Assembly (NCBI GenBank): GCA_031549565.1
Contig: JAVBPO010000005.1
Location: 17,958 to 81,957 of the forward strand
Source: JAVBSX01 sp031549565
Lineage (GTDB): Bacteria; Planctomycetota; Planctomycetia; Pirellulales; Thermoguttaceae
DNA: 64,000 nt
Direction of reading: 5' to 3'
Shown here: positions 8,010 to 16,547 of the stretch, piece by piece
Position numbering within the stretch: the first letter of the stretch is position 1
How the letters are laid out: every line of letters starts with the position of its first letter
Made by a program: the position numbers and the translations under genes
Notes under the pieces: model-generated
Told to the model about the DNA's origin: nothing
Seen by the model: only the letters and a program-made list of their open reading frames with translations
The model's database searches: none

Positions 8010-9272
8010 CTAAAACTTCACGACCGTCGAGACGCCGCCGGAAAGTTGCGAACTTTTCGTGCCGCCGGCGAACACCATGCGCCCGTTGTCGTAGTCGGTC
8101 CAGTCGTACCGCAATTCAGGCCGGATCATGACTTTCGGGCAGACGTTCCAGTTGGCACCGAGCGTGATTTCGTACAGATCGCCCCCCTGGCCCCCGGTGT
8201 ACGGCCCTGCGTCGAAGATCGTTCCTTCGGCCCGCTGCCATTCGCCGCGAAGCCCGACCGCCCACTTCGAGTTGATCGTGTAGATCAGGTGTTGGTTGAT
8301 TCCATAGGATTTCGTCGTATAGCTGCCGGGTCCTTGGTACGCTCCGTCGAAGTCGTTGTCGGTGTAGAGCCCTTCGATCATATAGAACCAGCATCGATTG
8401 ATTTGATAGGTGAAAACCAATGTCTGGATCAACTCTTTACCCGACTGATAGTTGCGTCCGTAGGTCATGACGTCGGCCGGAATGTCGACGCCTTCATTAT
8501 CGGTGTAAAAGACGCTGTACCGCAGCGAGGTTGCGTTCGAGGTCTTCAACGTGACACCGCCGAGGAACCCGTTGTCGTTGAACCGGCCGCCGAAGCTGCT
8601 GTGATACCCCGCCGTCCAGCCGCCGGAAACGGTCACGCGATCGCTCAGTTGGTATTCGGCAATCGCACCGTCAAGCGTCAGTGGAGTGTTATAGCAAGTG
8701 TAAGCGTGCGAATAGAAGAACGACGCGACCGCCGGCAAAACTTCGTGGGTCATGCACGGGGCGAATTTACCGACTTTGAATCTCAGATTTCCGTACCCCG
8801 CTTCGGCGTAAAGCTGCGCGATCGAAGAATAGTAATCCCCGGTTCCCCAGTTGTAATCGAACGTATGATCGCCGAAGCTCTGCGTGTATTTCGCATCGGT
8901 ACCGAAAACGAAATCGCCCGTGAAACCCCAGTCGAAACCGCAGCGGGTGTCGAGCTTCTTGGTCATGCCGACCCAAAGCTGGTTGAGCTTGACATCGGAC
9001 GGCTGTTCGGTCATCAACAGATACGAGTTGCCGGAATACGGATCCAGATTGCGACTGGCCGGCGAGGTTAGACCCGTATCGTACTCGTTCGTCGAACCGT
9101 GGTTGTTGACCGTGATTCCGGCTTCCATCCAACCGTAGAACTGGAACGGGCATTTTTTCGCGCAATTCTGGCCGAGCAGGGCCTGAAACTCCGACGTTTG
9201 ATCCGCGGAAACGCCCGATGCGAGTACGACGGCGAAAATCGTGCTAAGGAAAAAGTGAAAAGTGGTTTTCAT
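8010..9272 (-). CDS. Outer-membrane beta-barrel porin, BBP2/OmpL-like
   Basis: A 420-residue protein. The ATG at 9272 opens a signal peptide (MKTTFHFFLSTIFAVVLASGVSAD) and has AGGAGA about 13 nt upstream; the longer frame adds ten residues. The mature part opens with a Cys pair (NCAKKCPFQFYGWMEAG), then alternating aromatic/polar strands throughout (for example GTGDYYSSIAQLYAEAGYGNLRFKVGKF) and ends in a terminal Phe (STVVKF), as expected of a BAM-inserted barrel. The FYGWMEAG opening and overall length fit the planctomycete BBP2 family of putative porins. Likely a general diffusion channel. Confidence 0.85.
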   Translation of the reverse strand: MKTTFHFFLSTIFAVVLASGVSADQTSEFQALLGQNCAKKCPFQFYGWMEAGITVNNHGSTNEYDTGLTSPASRNLDPYSGNSYLLMTEQPSDVKLNQLWVGMTKKLDTRCGFDWGFTGDFVFGTDAKYTQSFGDHTFDYNWGTGDYYSSIAQLYAEAGYGNLRFKVGKFAPCMTHEVLPAVASFFYSHAYTCYNTPLTLDGAIAEYQLSDRVTVSGGWTAGYHSSFGGRFNDNGFLGGVTLKTSNATSLRYSVFYTDNEGVDIPADVMTYGRNYQSGKELIQTLVFTYQINRCWFYMIEGLYTDNDFDGAYQGPGSYTTKSYGINQHLIYTINSKWAVGLRGEWQRAEGTIFDAGPYTGGQGGDLYEITLGANWNVCPKVMIRPELRYDWTDYDNGRMVFAGGTKSSQLSGGVSTVVKF

Positions 9273-9563
9273 AACTCGGTTGATTCTCCTGATGGTCCCC
9301 AATGCTCAGCGTGGGCTTGGCTTGTTTTTCGAAAATTCAACGCCGCCGGGTGTACGACGACGCCGCATCCTGTATAATTTTACCGAACCGGTTTTTCCCT
9401 CAGAATCGATCACGCATCCTTGCACGACATTCCGACCGGGTCTGTGGGGTATCGTCCCCGCAAATGGAAAAACGTGAGTCGTTTGATTTCCAAAACCTCA
9501 ATTCAAGAAGAAAACCCGACCGCGGAGAACGATTGTAGGGGCGGTGATGAACGTGCTTATTAA

Positions 9564-9672
9564 ATAAGAAATAAGAAATATGAAATAAATTCTGACCAAA
9601 AAACTTGCTGCTCATCAACTTCTATTCCATATTCCATATTTCTTATTCCTTATTCCTTATTTCTTATTTTCA
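9564..9672. repeat. Inverted pair of ATTT-type heptamer arrays
   Basis: Two ATAAGAA units and one ATATGAA (9564-9584) face seven consecutive units (ATTCCAT x2, ATTTCTT, ATTCCTT x2, ATTTCTT, ATTTTCA; 9624-9672) ending 7 nt before the SDR start codon. The rest of the 9273-9563 gap shows only a possible -10 hexamer TATAAT at 9373 and no gene. Confidence 0.85.
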
Positions 9673-9679
9673 TTCAGTT

Positions 9680-10471
9680 ATGTCAACTTTCCTCAACGAT
9701 CTTTTCGGGCTTGACGGGCAATTTGCGGTGATCATCGGCGGGGCGGGTGAGCTTGGCGGGGCGCTTGCGGCGGGGCTGGGGCAAGCCGGAGCAAAGGTGC
9801 TCCTTGCCGACCGCAGTGAAGAAACATGCCGCGCGCGAGTCGAAAACCTTAAACCGCTCGGAATCGACGTCGATTATGCGGTGGTCGATATTACCAATCG
9901 GGAATCTCTTGAAAATCTGCTAAAAACATCGCTTTCAAAATCTTCGTCAAAACCGGCAAAAGTGGATATGCTCGTCAACTGTGCGGGGATCAATGTCGGC
10001 AATCCGTTCTTGGAAGTCGATCCGGACACGTGGGATAGAATCATGGCGGTCAACCTCAAAGGGACGATGGAATCGTGCCAGGTGTTCATCCAATCGATGC
10101 TTGAAACCGGCGGCGGTTCGATCTTGAACATCGGGAGCGTCAATTCCGACAAACCGCTTTCCCGGGTCTTCGCTTATGCGGCGAGCAAAGCGGCGGTCGT
10201 CAATTTGACGCAAAACATCGCCCAAGAGTTTGCGACGCGGAATATACGGGTCAACGCGATTTGTCCCGGCTTTTTCCCGGCGGAGCAGAATCGAAAACTT
10301 CTCGACGAAAAGCGGATTGAAAACATCATGCAGGGCACCCCGATGAACCGATACGGAACCCCGGACGAACTCGTCGGCGCCGCACTGCTGCTGCTTTCCC
10401 GCAAAGCCGGAAGCTACATCACCGGAACCGCCCTGTACGTCGACGGCGGATTTACCTGCTCCTGGTTTTAA
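9680..10471 (+). CDS. Short-chain dehydrogenase/reductase
   Basis: A 263-residue classical SDR. The nucleotide-binding loop is IGGAGELGG near residue 18. The acidic residue after beta-2 (LLADRS) points to NAD(H). NCAG is near 98, the catalytic Ser is in NIGSVNS near 145, and the YAASK catalytic dyad is near 162. The C-terminal GTALYVDGGFTCSW is typical of the gluconate 5-dehydrogenase/mannonate oxidoreductase group, so a sugar or sugar acid is a likely substrate. I start at ATG 9680; the open frame extends back to 9605, but those 25 residues are translated heptamers. Confidence 0.88.
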   Translation: MSTFLNDLFGLDGQFAVIIGGAGELGGALAAGLGQAGAKVLLADRSEETCRARVENLKPLGIDVDYAVVDITNRESLENLLKTSLSKSSSKPAKVDMLVNCAGINVGNPFLEVDPDTWDRIMAVNLKGTMESCQVFIQSMLETGGGSILNIGSVNSDKPLSRVFAYAASKAAVVNLTQNIAQEFATRNIRVNAICPGFFPAEQNRKLLDEKRIENIMQGTPMNRYGTPDELVGAALLLLSRKAGSYITGTALYVDGGFTCSWF

Positions 10472-10474
10472 TTG

Positions 10475-10499
10475 AATTACGAATTACTAATTACGAATT
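10475..10499. repeat. Heptamer array, TAATT-type (AATTACG)
   Basis: Units AATTACG, AATTACT, AATTACG and a partial unit begin 4 nt after the SDR stop codon. No inverted partner was found in the same gap. Confidence 0.8.
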
Positions 10500-10548
10500 G
10501 GGGAAAAGAACAATGATACTTCTGCAAGTGTTTCCCTCTTTTCGTCCC

Positions 10549-10576
10549 TGTCGTCTGTCCTCTATCCTCTATCCTC
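10549..10576. repeat. Heptamer array, CAG-type (TGTCCTC/TATCCTC)
   Basis: Units TGTCGTC, TGTCCTC, TATCCTC, TATCCTC are followed by TACTCC and then the ATG of efpL. The pyrimidine-rich array occupies the whole position where a Shine-Dalgarno would be. Confidence 0.85.
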
Positions 10577-10582
10577 TACTCC

Positions 10583-11146
10583 ATGATCGCCAAAGATATC
10601 AAACGTGGTACTGTCGTCGTTTTCAATGAATCGCCGTGCATGATTGAATGTGTCAACGTGCAATCCCCCTCGGCTCGGGGTGCGGCGACGCTTTATAAGT
10701 TCCGGGCACGTAATCTCGTCTCGAAACAGAAAGTCGATATCACGCTCAAAGGGGGCGAATCGCTCAACGAAGCCGATTTCAGCCGCCGCGAAGTCAAATA
10801 TCTGTACGCCGACGCCGACGAATGCGTGTTCATGGACAACCTCGATTACAACCAGTACAACGTCAAAAAAGAGGACATCGTCGAGGAGCTGAACTATATT
10901 ACCGAAGAGCTCGAAGGAATTCGGGCGATGATTTACAACGACGAGTGCGTCGGGATCGAAATTCCGACGACGATCGAGTTGAAAGTGGTCCGTTGCGACC
11001 CGGCGGCGCGCGGCAACTCGGCGACTTCCCGATCGAAACCGGCAACACTCTCGACCGGATTAGAAGTTCAGGTTCCCGAGTATCTTGAAGAAGGGGAAAT
11101 GATCAAAGTCGACAGCCGCACCGGCGACTTCATCGGTCGGGCGTAA
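10583..11146 (+). CDS. efpL: Elongation factor P-like protein EfpL (YeiP)
   Basis: A 187-residue three-domain EF-P fold. The loop reaching the peptidyl-transferase centre reads SPSARGAATLYKFRARN, with Arg32 at the tip. This is the EfpL/YeiP signature rather than the modified Lys of EF-P. The FMDNLDY segment near residue 81 and the C-terminal KPATLSTGLEVQVPEYLEEGE agree closely with E. coli YeiP as I know it. It relieves ribosome stalling at proline-rich and related motifs. A true EF-P is encoded at 58557-59126, so both paralogues occur in this genome. No Shine-Dalgarno is visible. Confidence 0.93.
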   Translation: MIAKDIKRGTVVVFNESPCMIECVNVQSPSARGAATLYKFRARNLVSKQKVDITLKGGESLNEADFSRREVKYLYADADECVFMDNLDYNQYNVKKEDIVEELNYITEELEGIRAMIYNDECVGIEIPTTIELKVVRCDPAARGNSATSRSKPATLSTGLEVQVPEYLEEGEMIKVDSRTGDFIGRA

Positions 11147-11333
11147 GGGAGGCCGTGGTAATTCAGGCGGAATAAAACAGAAGTAAACAGGTTAAAACAG
11201 CCAAACCGCCGGTCCCCTCTCCCCGGAATACCGGGGGCGAGGGGACCATCTTTTCTGATCGAAATCCTTCCCTGTTTAACCCCAGTTTGACGTTCTTTGT
11301 TTGCCATTCTACTCATTTTACGACGTCCCCTCT
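11147..11333. mobile_element. MITE-like element, copy B (short form)
   Basis: It starts on the base after the efpL stop codon (GGGAGGCCGTGGTAATTC) and ends with CGACGTCCCCTCT inside the 3' end of the convergent PQQ gene. The core hairpin GGTCCCCTC...CCCCGG...GAGGGGACC spans about 11212-11247. It lacks the inner part of copies A and D. The right terminal repeat encodes the last seven residues and the stop of the neighbouring gene. Confidence 0.75.
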
Positions 11334-14300
11334 GAGCGGAAATACGTACAAACAACCGTCTTCCCCCGTCGTGCAAAGCCGTTCGTCGAAAAAGACGGGA
11401 CCGAGCAGTGTGGAAACGTCCGTTTCCCGAAGGGCGGTCGCAGTGTTTGCCGTGGGATCAACCTGGTAAAGCGACCCCTCGTAGGAGTTGAAAACGAGAC
11501 GGTTTTCATGGAACAACGGCTTTCCCTGCGGAAAGACGTCGGGAATCTCAATCTGCCGGATTTTCGTTCCGACGTCGGAATCGTTCGCGGAAATCAGGTG
11601 GAGCCGCCGGTCCGACGTCGCAAGGACGATTTGCGGAGCATCTTTTCCGACGACCGCGTACGGTCCCCACGTAATCTTGTTCCCCAATTCGAACAACCGG
11701 CCCGGCCTCATCTTCTCCAAGGGGACTTCCTGGACGATTCCGTTGCTTTGCGAAAAAACGTACGCCGTTCCCCCCATCCCCAAAACGACGTTCGATTGGA
11801 GCGGAATTTCTCCCAGTTTCGAAACGGTCCGGAATCGGTATTTCTTTCCTTCCGATTCCACGCCGACCCGGTAAAGCACGGATTGTCCCTCGTCGAGGAT
11901 CAGAAACTCCGGCCGATTCGAGGCTTGCGTCTTGTCGGGAAGGAGCATCAACGGAGCGGACCAGCGTGAAGCGACCGACGGCGACAACCGGTCGGCGAAC
12001 GGTTCTTCACAAATCGGCTTTCCCGTCTTCGGATTGTAAAAGAAGACTTGACCGTTGGCGAACGGGACCAAAAGTCCGTTGCCCAGCGCGATCGGCGTCG
12101 CTTGAATCTGACTCGAAATCGGGATCGACCGAAACTGTAGTGGATTACTCGGACTCGAATCGTAAATCGGAATCGCTTTGCCGATCGATTCCCGCTCGAT
12201 CCACGCCTCAAATCCCCCGGTCAACGGAACCAGAGCCTGAATCGGCTCGCCTCGCTTTTCGTTTTCCCGATCGGCAACCGGCTTGTCGAGGATCGTTATC
12301 CTTCCCGAGTCGGAGAGGGAAAATTGATACAGTTTTCCCGATTGTGTTACGGCTCGAACGGTTTTCGCCGTGGAATCGTAAGTCGGTTCCGCGACCAGCG
12401 GATCGGCGAGCTGCGTTTCCCACAATGGAGCCCCGTCCTCCAAAGCGAATGCTTTCACGGCTGTTCCGCTTTGACCTTTATACTGGAAAGTCCGGTAGAC
12501 CGTGTTCTCGATCCTCCGCAGCGGAGCGGTCGTCGAAGTCAACGGATCCGTGATTCGCAGCGGCGTCAAACGGTTTCGGGACGCTTGAATTTCGTAAGCG
12601 ATCAATTCCTGTCCGGAAACCCAAAGATTCGAGCCGAAAAGGCCCAGATAACGCGGAACCTCGCGTTGTTCGGCCTTTCCCGCCCCCTTGTCCTCCGGCG
12701 CCCCCTCGGCGAGGAGTTTGAGCGGTGTTTTCGCGGCGGGATCGTCTTCCAGTTGAAACAGATAGACGATCCCGGCATCCGAAGCGAGAAAGAGCCGCTT
12801 TTTATCGACGACCGGCGCCGTCTCGACGGCACCCTGCAACGGAATACTCTGAACCGATTTCAATACGGTTCCGGTTTCGGCTCCGTCCGCCGATTTCACG
12901 ATTTCGTACACTTGGAGCGTCGTTCCGTTCGTCGCGTTCTTTTGCGCGATCAACAGATAAGGACCAAACAAAAACGGAGCGGTCCGGATCGCGCCGGGCT
13001 GGTGTCCCAGATAAAGGCTCTCGATCGAACCGGCTTGGGGGGTTCCGCCGTCAAAAGGGCACGGACAAAGAAACAACGTGGAGCGATGCGCCAATTGAAG
13101 CAGCCGGTTGTTCGTTTCATCGACCAACGGAGCGACGTTCATCTGTTGTGGAAATTGGAGACCACCGACTATTCGACCGGATTCGAGGTCGATTTGAAAA
13201 CACTTTCCCGACTCGGTCGTCAGGTAAAGCGTCGAAACGACTTTGTTCGGCGTCAACTCCGCCAAACGAAACGGTTCGCCGAGGGTCAAACGGAATCGCA
13301 ATTCCCCGGAAACCGAGTCGAGCCGCAAGATTTCCCAAGTTCGATAATCGACCAGCAGGACGTCTTCCTTGTCGTTCGAAAGGGGAAGAGGTATCACCGC
13401 CGGAGCGCGGTCGGTCGTCAACAACGAACCGCCGACCGTCTTTTTCCAAAGGATCGTCCCATCGGTATTCCGAACCGCGAAAACGGAGCCGCTTGCGTAG
13501 ACGAAGAGAGTCCGGGGCGTTTGCGTCGTATCCGGCTTGAAAACCTTTCGGTTGGCAAGGACGACGACGCTCCGAGCTTCTTCCGAGTGATCGGGACCGC
13601 TTGCGTTCGTTTTCGCTTGGACAGCCGCGTCGGCTCCATAAAACTTCACCGCACGTTTTTCGCCGCCGCAGATCGATCGGAGAATCTCCGTGAACCTCGA
13701 ATCGTTTTCGATACTGCCGTACTTGTCGCGCAGGTCGTCCATGACTTTGTAAGCGCCGGAAATGTCTTCGTTTTGAAGGAGCGTTCCCACTTCTCCCACT
13801 GCGGTTGCCAAATGATCGTCTATTGCGAGCGCTTCTTTGGTGTAATTGATGTTCTTCCTCGCTTCTTGAAGCCGACCGACCGGCTGCGACGAAACGGGAA
13901 CATGCTTCTCGATCAACCGCATCGCTTCCTCGGCGTCGGCGAGCAGCTTTTCGTCTTTTTTCTCTTTCGCCCCGAGTGCGAGGTTCTCGGCAATCGTCGG
14001 AAGCATCGCGGTAAACTCCGGCTCCGCTTCTTTGCGGTAATCCGGTTGTTGTAGGATTTTCGCGATTTCTTCCTTCGCGACAATCAAAGCACCGGGCCAA
14101 TCGTTTTTTGAGTCGGTAATGAGCCGCATTTTCGAAAGCGACAGAAGAACCGTCGCCTCGGGAACGCCGGAGTGGTTCGGAAAATATTTGAGGTAATCGC
14201 CGTACTCCTTGATCGCTTCGTGGTAATTCCCGGATTCCCTGGCGGCGTTGGCGGCGCTGAGGTATTCGTCCGCTCCACGGCGGTAAATCGCGTAGTAGAG

Positions 14301-14828
14301 GAGGATGCAACTGAGAATCATGACGAGAATTCCCACGCCGCCGTACAGGAGCAGTTTCGAATCCCACGGATTGGCTTTTCCTTTTTTGAATTTGCCCCTT
14401 TTCGAAGAAGAACGGGAAGGAAGCCCGAACGCTTCGTCGGCGTTTTCCGGTAAAGGGGGAAGCTCGGCGTCAAGCTCCGAGCCGAAGTCGGCGAAAGGGT
14501 CCGCAAGCGGAGTTTCTTGTTTCGGTCGCGGCGGGGATTGAGTCGGCAGTTTAGGTGGTTTGAGTAAACCGCCCTGCTTTTTTGGTGGAGAAGTCGGAGC
14601 CGCGGTCGGAGTCGCAGCCGCTGCGTTTTCTCCTTCGTTGAGGATACGGAGAATGTTCTCGGAAATCATTTGAGTAATGATTCCGCGATCGACCAGCCGC
14701 TGCGCAAACACGTCGGCCGGAAGCGGCGCCGGCGACTGGGCGATCCGCTCAAGCAAACCCTCTTTCAGCTCCCGCGAGATCACCTTCTTCCGGGCAAGCA
14801 TGAGAACCAGTTTTTCCGCGTTGATCAT
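11313..14828 (-). CDS. Membrane-anchored TPR and PQQ-type beta-propeller protein
   Basis: A 1171-residue protein. Residues 1-65 form a small helical domain (MINAEKLVLMLARKKVISREL) of a kind seen at the N-termini of planctomycete signalling proteins. A Pro/Ala-rich linker follows, then one transmembrane helix at about 159-182. A TPR-like region (about 185-330, AARESGNYHEAIKEYGDYL) is followed by about 770 residues of PQQ/WD-like blades with recurring VYxF and LFVYASGSVFAVRN strands. The orientation implied is cytoplasmic N-terminus and a large extracytoplasmic scaffold. No enzymatic motif is seen. The terminal LRGDVVK and TGA lie within a MITE-like terminal repeat. Confidence 0.8.
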   Translation of the reverse strand: MINAEKLVLMLARKKVISRELKEGLLERIAQSPAPLPADVFAQRLVDRGIITQMISENILRILNEGENAAAATPTAAPTSPPKKQGGLLKPPKLPTQSPPRPKQETPLADPFADFGSELDAELPPLPENADEAFGLPSRSSSKRGKFKKGKANPWDSKLLLYGGVGILVMILSCILLYYAIYRRGADEYLSAANAARESGNYHEAIKEYGDYLKYFPNHSGVPEATVLLSLSKMRLITDSKNDWPGALIVAKEEIAKILQQPDYRKEAEPEFTAMLPTIAENLALGAKEKKDEKLLADAEEAMRLIEKHVPVSSQPVGRLQEARKNINYTKEALAIDDHLATAVGEVGTLLQNEDISGAYKVMDDLRDKYGSIENDSRFTEILRSICGGEKRAVKFYGADAAVQAKTNASGPDHSEEARSVVVLANRKVFKPDTTQTPRTLFVYASGSVFAVRNTDGTILWKKTVGGSLLTTDRAPAVIPLPLSNDKEDVLLVDYRTWEILRLDSVSGELRFRLTLGEPFRLAELTPNKVVSTLYLTTESGKCFQIDLESGRIVGGLQFPQQMNVAPLVDETNNRLLQLAHRSTLFLCPCPFDGGTPQAGSIESLYLGHQPGAIRTAPFLFGPYLLIAQKNATNGTTLQVYEIVKSADGAETGTVLKSVQSIPLQGAVETAPVVDKKRLFLASDAGIVYLFQLEDDPAAKTPLKLLAEGAPEDKGAGKAEQREVPRYLGLFGSNLWVSGQELIAYEIQASRNRLTPLRITDPLTSTTAPLRRIENTVYRTFQYKGQSGTAVKAFALEDGAPLWETQLADPLVAEPTYDSTAKTVRAVTQSGKLYQFSLSDSGRITILDKPVADRENEKRGEPIQALVPLTGGFEAWIERESIGKAIPIYDSSPSNPLQFRSIPISSQIQATPIALGNGLLVPFANGQVFFYNPKTGKPICEEPFADRLSPSVASRWSAPLMLLPDKTQASNRPEFLILDEGQSVLYRVGVESEGKKYRFRTVSKLGEIPLQSNVVLGMGGTAYVFSQSNGIVQEVPLEKMRPGRLFELGNKITWGPYAVVGKDAPQIVLATSDRRLHLISANDSDVGTKIRQIEIPDVFPQGKPLFHENRLVFNSYEGSLYQVDPTANTATALRETDVSTLLGPVFFDERLCTTGEDGCLYVFPLRGDVVK

Positions 14829-14865
14829 GTCGTGTTAATGCTGATTCGCCCTTGAAAAAAACGTA

Positions 14866-15345
14866 AACAAGCGACCCTGTAAGCCGGGTTCTGTGATTCG
14901 GGATCGCTCCCGAACGACGGTCATTTATCCAGGAGTACGGTTGCCCGTACCCTCAAGCGGTCCACCCGGAACTGCGAGCGGATCGGATCTATCCTCGTTC
15001 CTGTTTGACCTTGCTTTCCGTGGGGTTTACCTAGCCGGACCGGTCGCCCGACCCGCTGGTGAGCTCTTACCTCACCGTTTCACCCTTGCCGGGGCAATGG
15101 AATTACTAATTACGAATTCCAAATTACTAATTGAATACTTGATAAACTCAACTCAATGAGTAGATTTTTTTCTCGATTAGTAATTCGTAATTTGGAATTA
15201 GTAATTAAATCCCCGGCGGTTTGCTTTCTGTTGCACTTGCCCTGACCTTCGAGAAGGCCGGTGGACGTTATCCACCACGGTAATCCGAAAAAGCCCGGAC
15301 TTTCCTCCTGTTGTTGCCAACCGGCGACCGTCCGGATCGCTTCTT
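14866..15345 (-). ncRNA. rnpB: RNase P RNA, type A, with expanded helix P12
   Basis: The catalytic RNA of RNase P, which matures tRNA 5' ends. On the minus strand it shows the universal GAGGAAAGTCCGGGCT near the 5' end (15292-15307), CAGAAAGCAAACCGCC (15215-15230), AGGGTGAAACGGTGAGGTAAGAG-like sequence, and ACAGAACCCGGCTTA near the 3' end (14880-14894). A 9-bp P1 helix forms between 15334-15342 and 14869-14877. P12 starts with a 7-bp stem (15088-15094 with 15211-15217) but is extended by about 116 nt made of an inverted pair of TAATT-type heptamers. Total length of about 480 nt is well above the usual 350-400. A promoter lies immediately upstream. Confidence 0.95.
15101..15206. repeat. Inverted heptamer pair inserted in rnpB helix P12
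   Basis: The left arm (15101-15132) and right arm (15175-15206) are each made of 7-bp units (AGTAATT, CGTAATT, TGGAATT or complements) around a 42-nt loop. The arms pair except that TGGAATT and CGTAATT are in opposite order in the two arms. The same units form intergenic arrays at 10475, 20787 and 20856. Confidence 0.92.
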
Positions 15346-15357
15346 TACGTCTTTCTT

Positions 15358-15386
15358 ATCCTAAGAGATGAACGCCCATTCGACAA
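15358..15386 (-). promoter_or_regulatory. Sigma-70-type promoter of rnpB
   Basis: On the minus strand TTGTCG (15381-15386) and TAGGAT (15358-15363) are separated by 17 nt. The predicted start falls about 7 nt downstream, close to the P1-defined 5' end of RNase P RNA. Confidence 0.65.
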
Positions 15387-15606
15387 GACCGGCGCAGTTT
15401 TTGCCGCTTTTCGACGCCGACGAGCGGCAATTTCCGCCGAACGAAACGGCATTTTCCGCGCCGAATCGAATGTTTTTTTTCTCGCTTTCTTCGAAGAAAG
15501 ACTCAAGTTTTTCGAACTCTTTTCCGGCCCGACCCCGCAAACCCTGAAAAACACGGCCTCCGGCGCGTCAAAATCAATTGGCACGCTTTGTGCGTCGTAA
15601 GCGGGA

Positions 15607-15640
15607 GAGCTCCGGCACCTACGGTGCTCGGGCTAAACGA
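15607..15640. repeat. GTTTAGCCCG stem-loop repeat
   Basis: An imperfect hairpin, GAGCTCCGGCACC...GGTGCTCGGGCTAAAC. Related copies are at 19711, 25018, 31820, 44872 (inside a gene) and 62563. Apart from this, the promoter and the heptamers, nothing is recognised in the 15346-15684 gap. Confidence 0.7.
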
Positions 15641-15650
15641 AAAATGGGTT

Positions 15651-15681
15651 CTGTTGTCTGTCCTCTGTTATCTGTCCTCTC
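15651..15681. repeat. Heptamer array, CAG-type, before flgG
   Basis: Units TTGTCTG, TCCTCTG, TTATCTG, TCCTCTC are followed by ACT and the flgG ATG. No Shine-Dalgarno is present. Confidence 0.8.
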
Positions 15682-15684
15682 ACT

Positions 15685-16488
15685 ATGTCTTTCCAAACCA
15701 TCTACACCTCCGGGAGCGGAATGCTCGGTATGGAGCAGAAGCTCAACACGGTCGCTCACAACCTCTCGAATATGGAGACGACCGCGTTCAAGAAACAGCG
15801 TTGCAATTTCGAGGATCTGTTCTACGACAACTGGCGTTATCCCGGCTCGCAGGATGTGCAGGGCGAATTCACCGGGACCGGCATCCAGATCGGGCTCGGC
15901 GTGCGGGTCACGAGCGTTCAGTCGCACATGCGGCAGGGCGGATTCAAGGAAACGAACCGCACGATGGACGTCGCGATTGCCGGGGACGGCTTTTTCCGGG
16001 TCAACGATCCGTTTTCCGGCGAAATCCTTTATACCCGGGCCGGCAATTTTTCCGTGAATCCGAACGGTTCGATCGTGCTCGGCAGCGCTCACACCGGTCG
16101 GCTGGTCGATCCGCAGATCACGATTCCGGAAGACGCCACGCATGTGCAGATCAACGAAGACGGAACCGTCTGGGTCGCCCAAGGCGCCAATCCGCAGCTT
16201 CAGCAGGTCGGACAGTTCCAGATTTCCACGTTTATCAACCCGGAAGGTCTGCTGCGAGTCGGCGAAAACCTGTTCCAGGAAACCGATTCGTCCGGCCCCC
16301 CGACCGACGGCCAACCTGGTATCAACGGCTTGGGAACCGTGAAGCAGTACATGATCGAAATGTCGAACGTCCAACCGGTCGTCGAACTGATCGACATGAT
16401 CACCAGCCAACGCGCCTACGAACTGAACTCCCAAGTCACAAGAACCGGCGACGAGATTCTCCAGACGGTGATAAATATTAAGAGATAG
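15685..16488 (+). CDS. flgG: Flagellar distal rod protein FlgG
   Basis: A 267-residue rod protein exported through the flagellar type III apparatus. The N-terminus carries the rod/hook family motif (LNTVAHNLSNMETTAFKKQR) and the C-terminus the matching helix (ELIDMITSQRAYELNSQVTRTGDEILQTVINI), which together form the coiled coil of the rod. The central GDGFFRVNDPFSGEILYTRAGNF is the flagellar basal-body/FlgG-like core. It is the first gene of the run flgG-flgA-flgH-flgI-flgJ-flgN-flgK. The start codon follows a heptamer array directly. A FlgF paralogue is not seen in the window. Confidence 0.97.
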   Translation: MSFQTIYTSGSGMLGMEQKLNTVAHNLSNMETTAFKKQRCNFEDLFYDNWRYPGSQDVQGEFTGTGIQIGLGVRVTSVQSHMRQGGFKETNRTMDVAIAGDGFFRVNDPFSGEILYTRAGNFSVNPNGSIVLGSAHTGRLVDPQITIPEDATHVQINEDGTVWVAQGANPQLQQVGQFQISTFINPEGLLRVGENLFQETDSSGPPTDGQPGINGLGTVKQYMIEMSNVQPVVELIDMITSQRAYELNSQVTRTGDEILQTVINIKR

Positions 16489-16498
16489 CACTGGGTAG

Positions 16499-16526
16499 AG
16501 AACAGATGGCAGAGGACAGGTGACAG
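16499..16526. repeat. Heptamer array, CAG-type (AGGACAG)
   Basis: Units AGAACAG, ATGGCAG, AGGACAG, GTGACAG lie between flgG and flgA. They are the complement of the TGTCCTC units inside flgA. Confidence 0.75.
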
Positions 16527-16547
16527 GAATTGAAACGAGGGATAAAA

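Noticed and set aside
9605..9679. 25-residue N-terminal extension of the SDR enzyme resembling a signal peptide
   Set aside because: It is encoded by ATTCCTT-type heptamers; classical SDRs are cytosolic and homology starts at ATG 9680. FlgA and FlgI differ because they must be exported and have no other signal.
12324..14054. 576-codon plus-strand frame opposite the PQQ-propeller gene
   Set aside because: Arg-rich mirror frame; the minus-strand frame has TPR and propeller features.
15345..15584. 79-codon minus-strand frame upstream of rnpB
   Set aside because: It covers the rnpB promoter and is Lys/Arg/Ser-rich without protein-like pattern.
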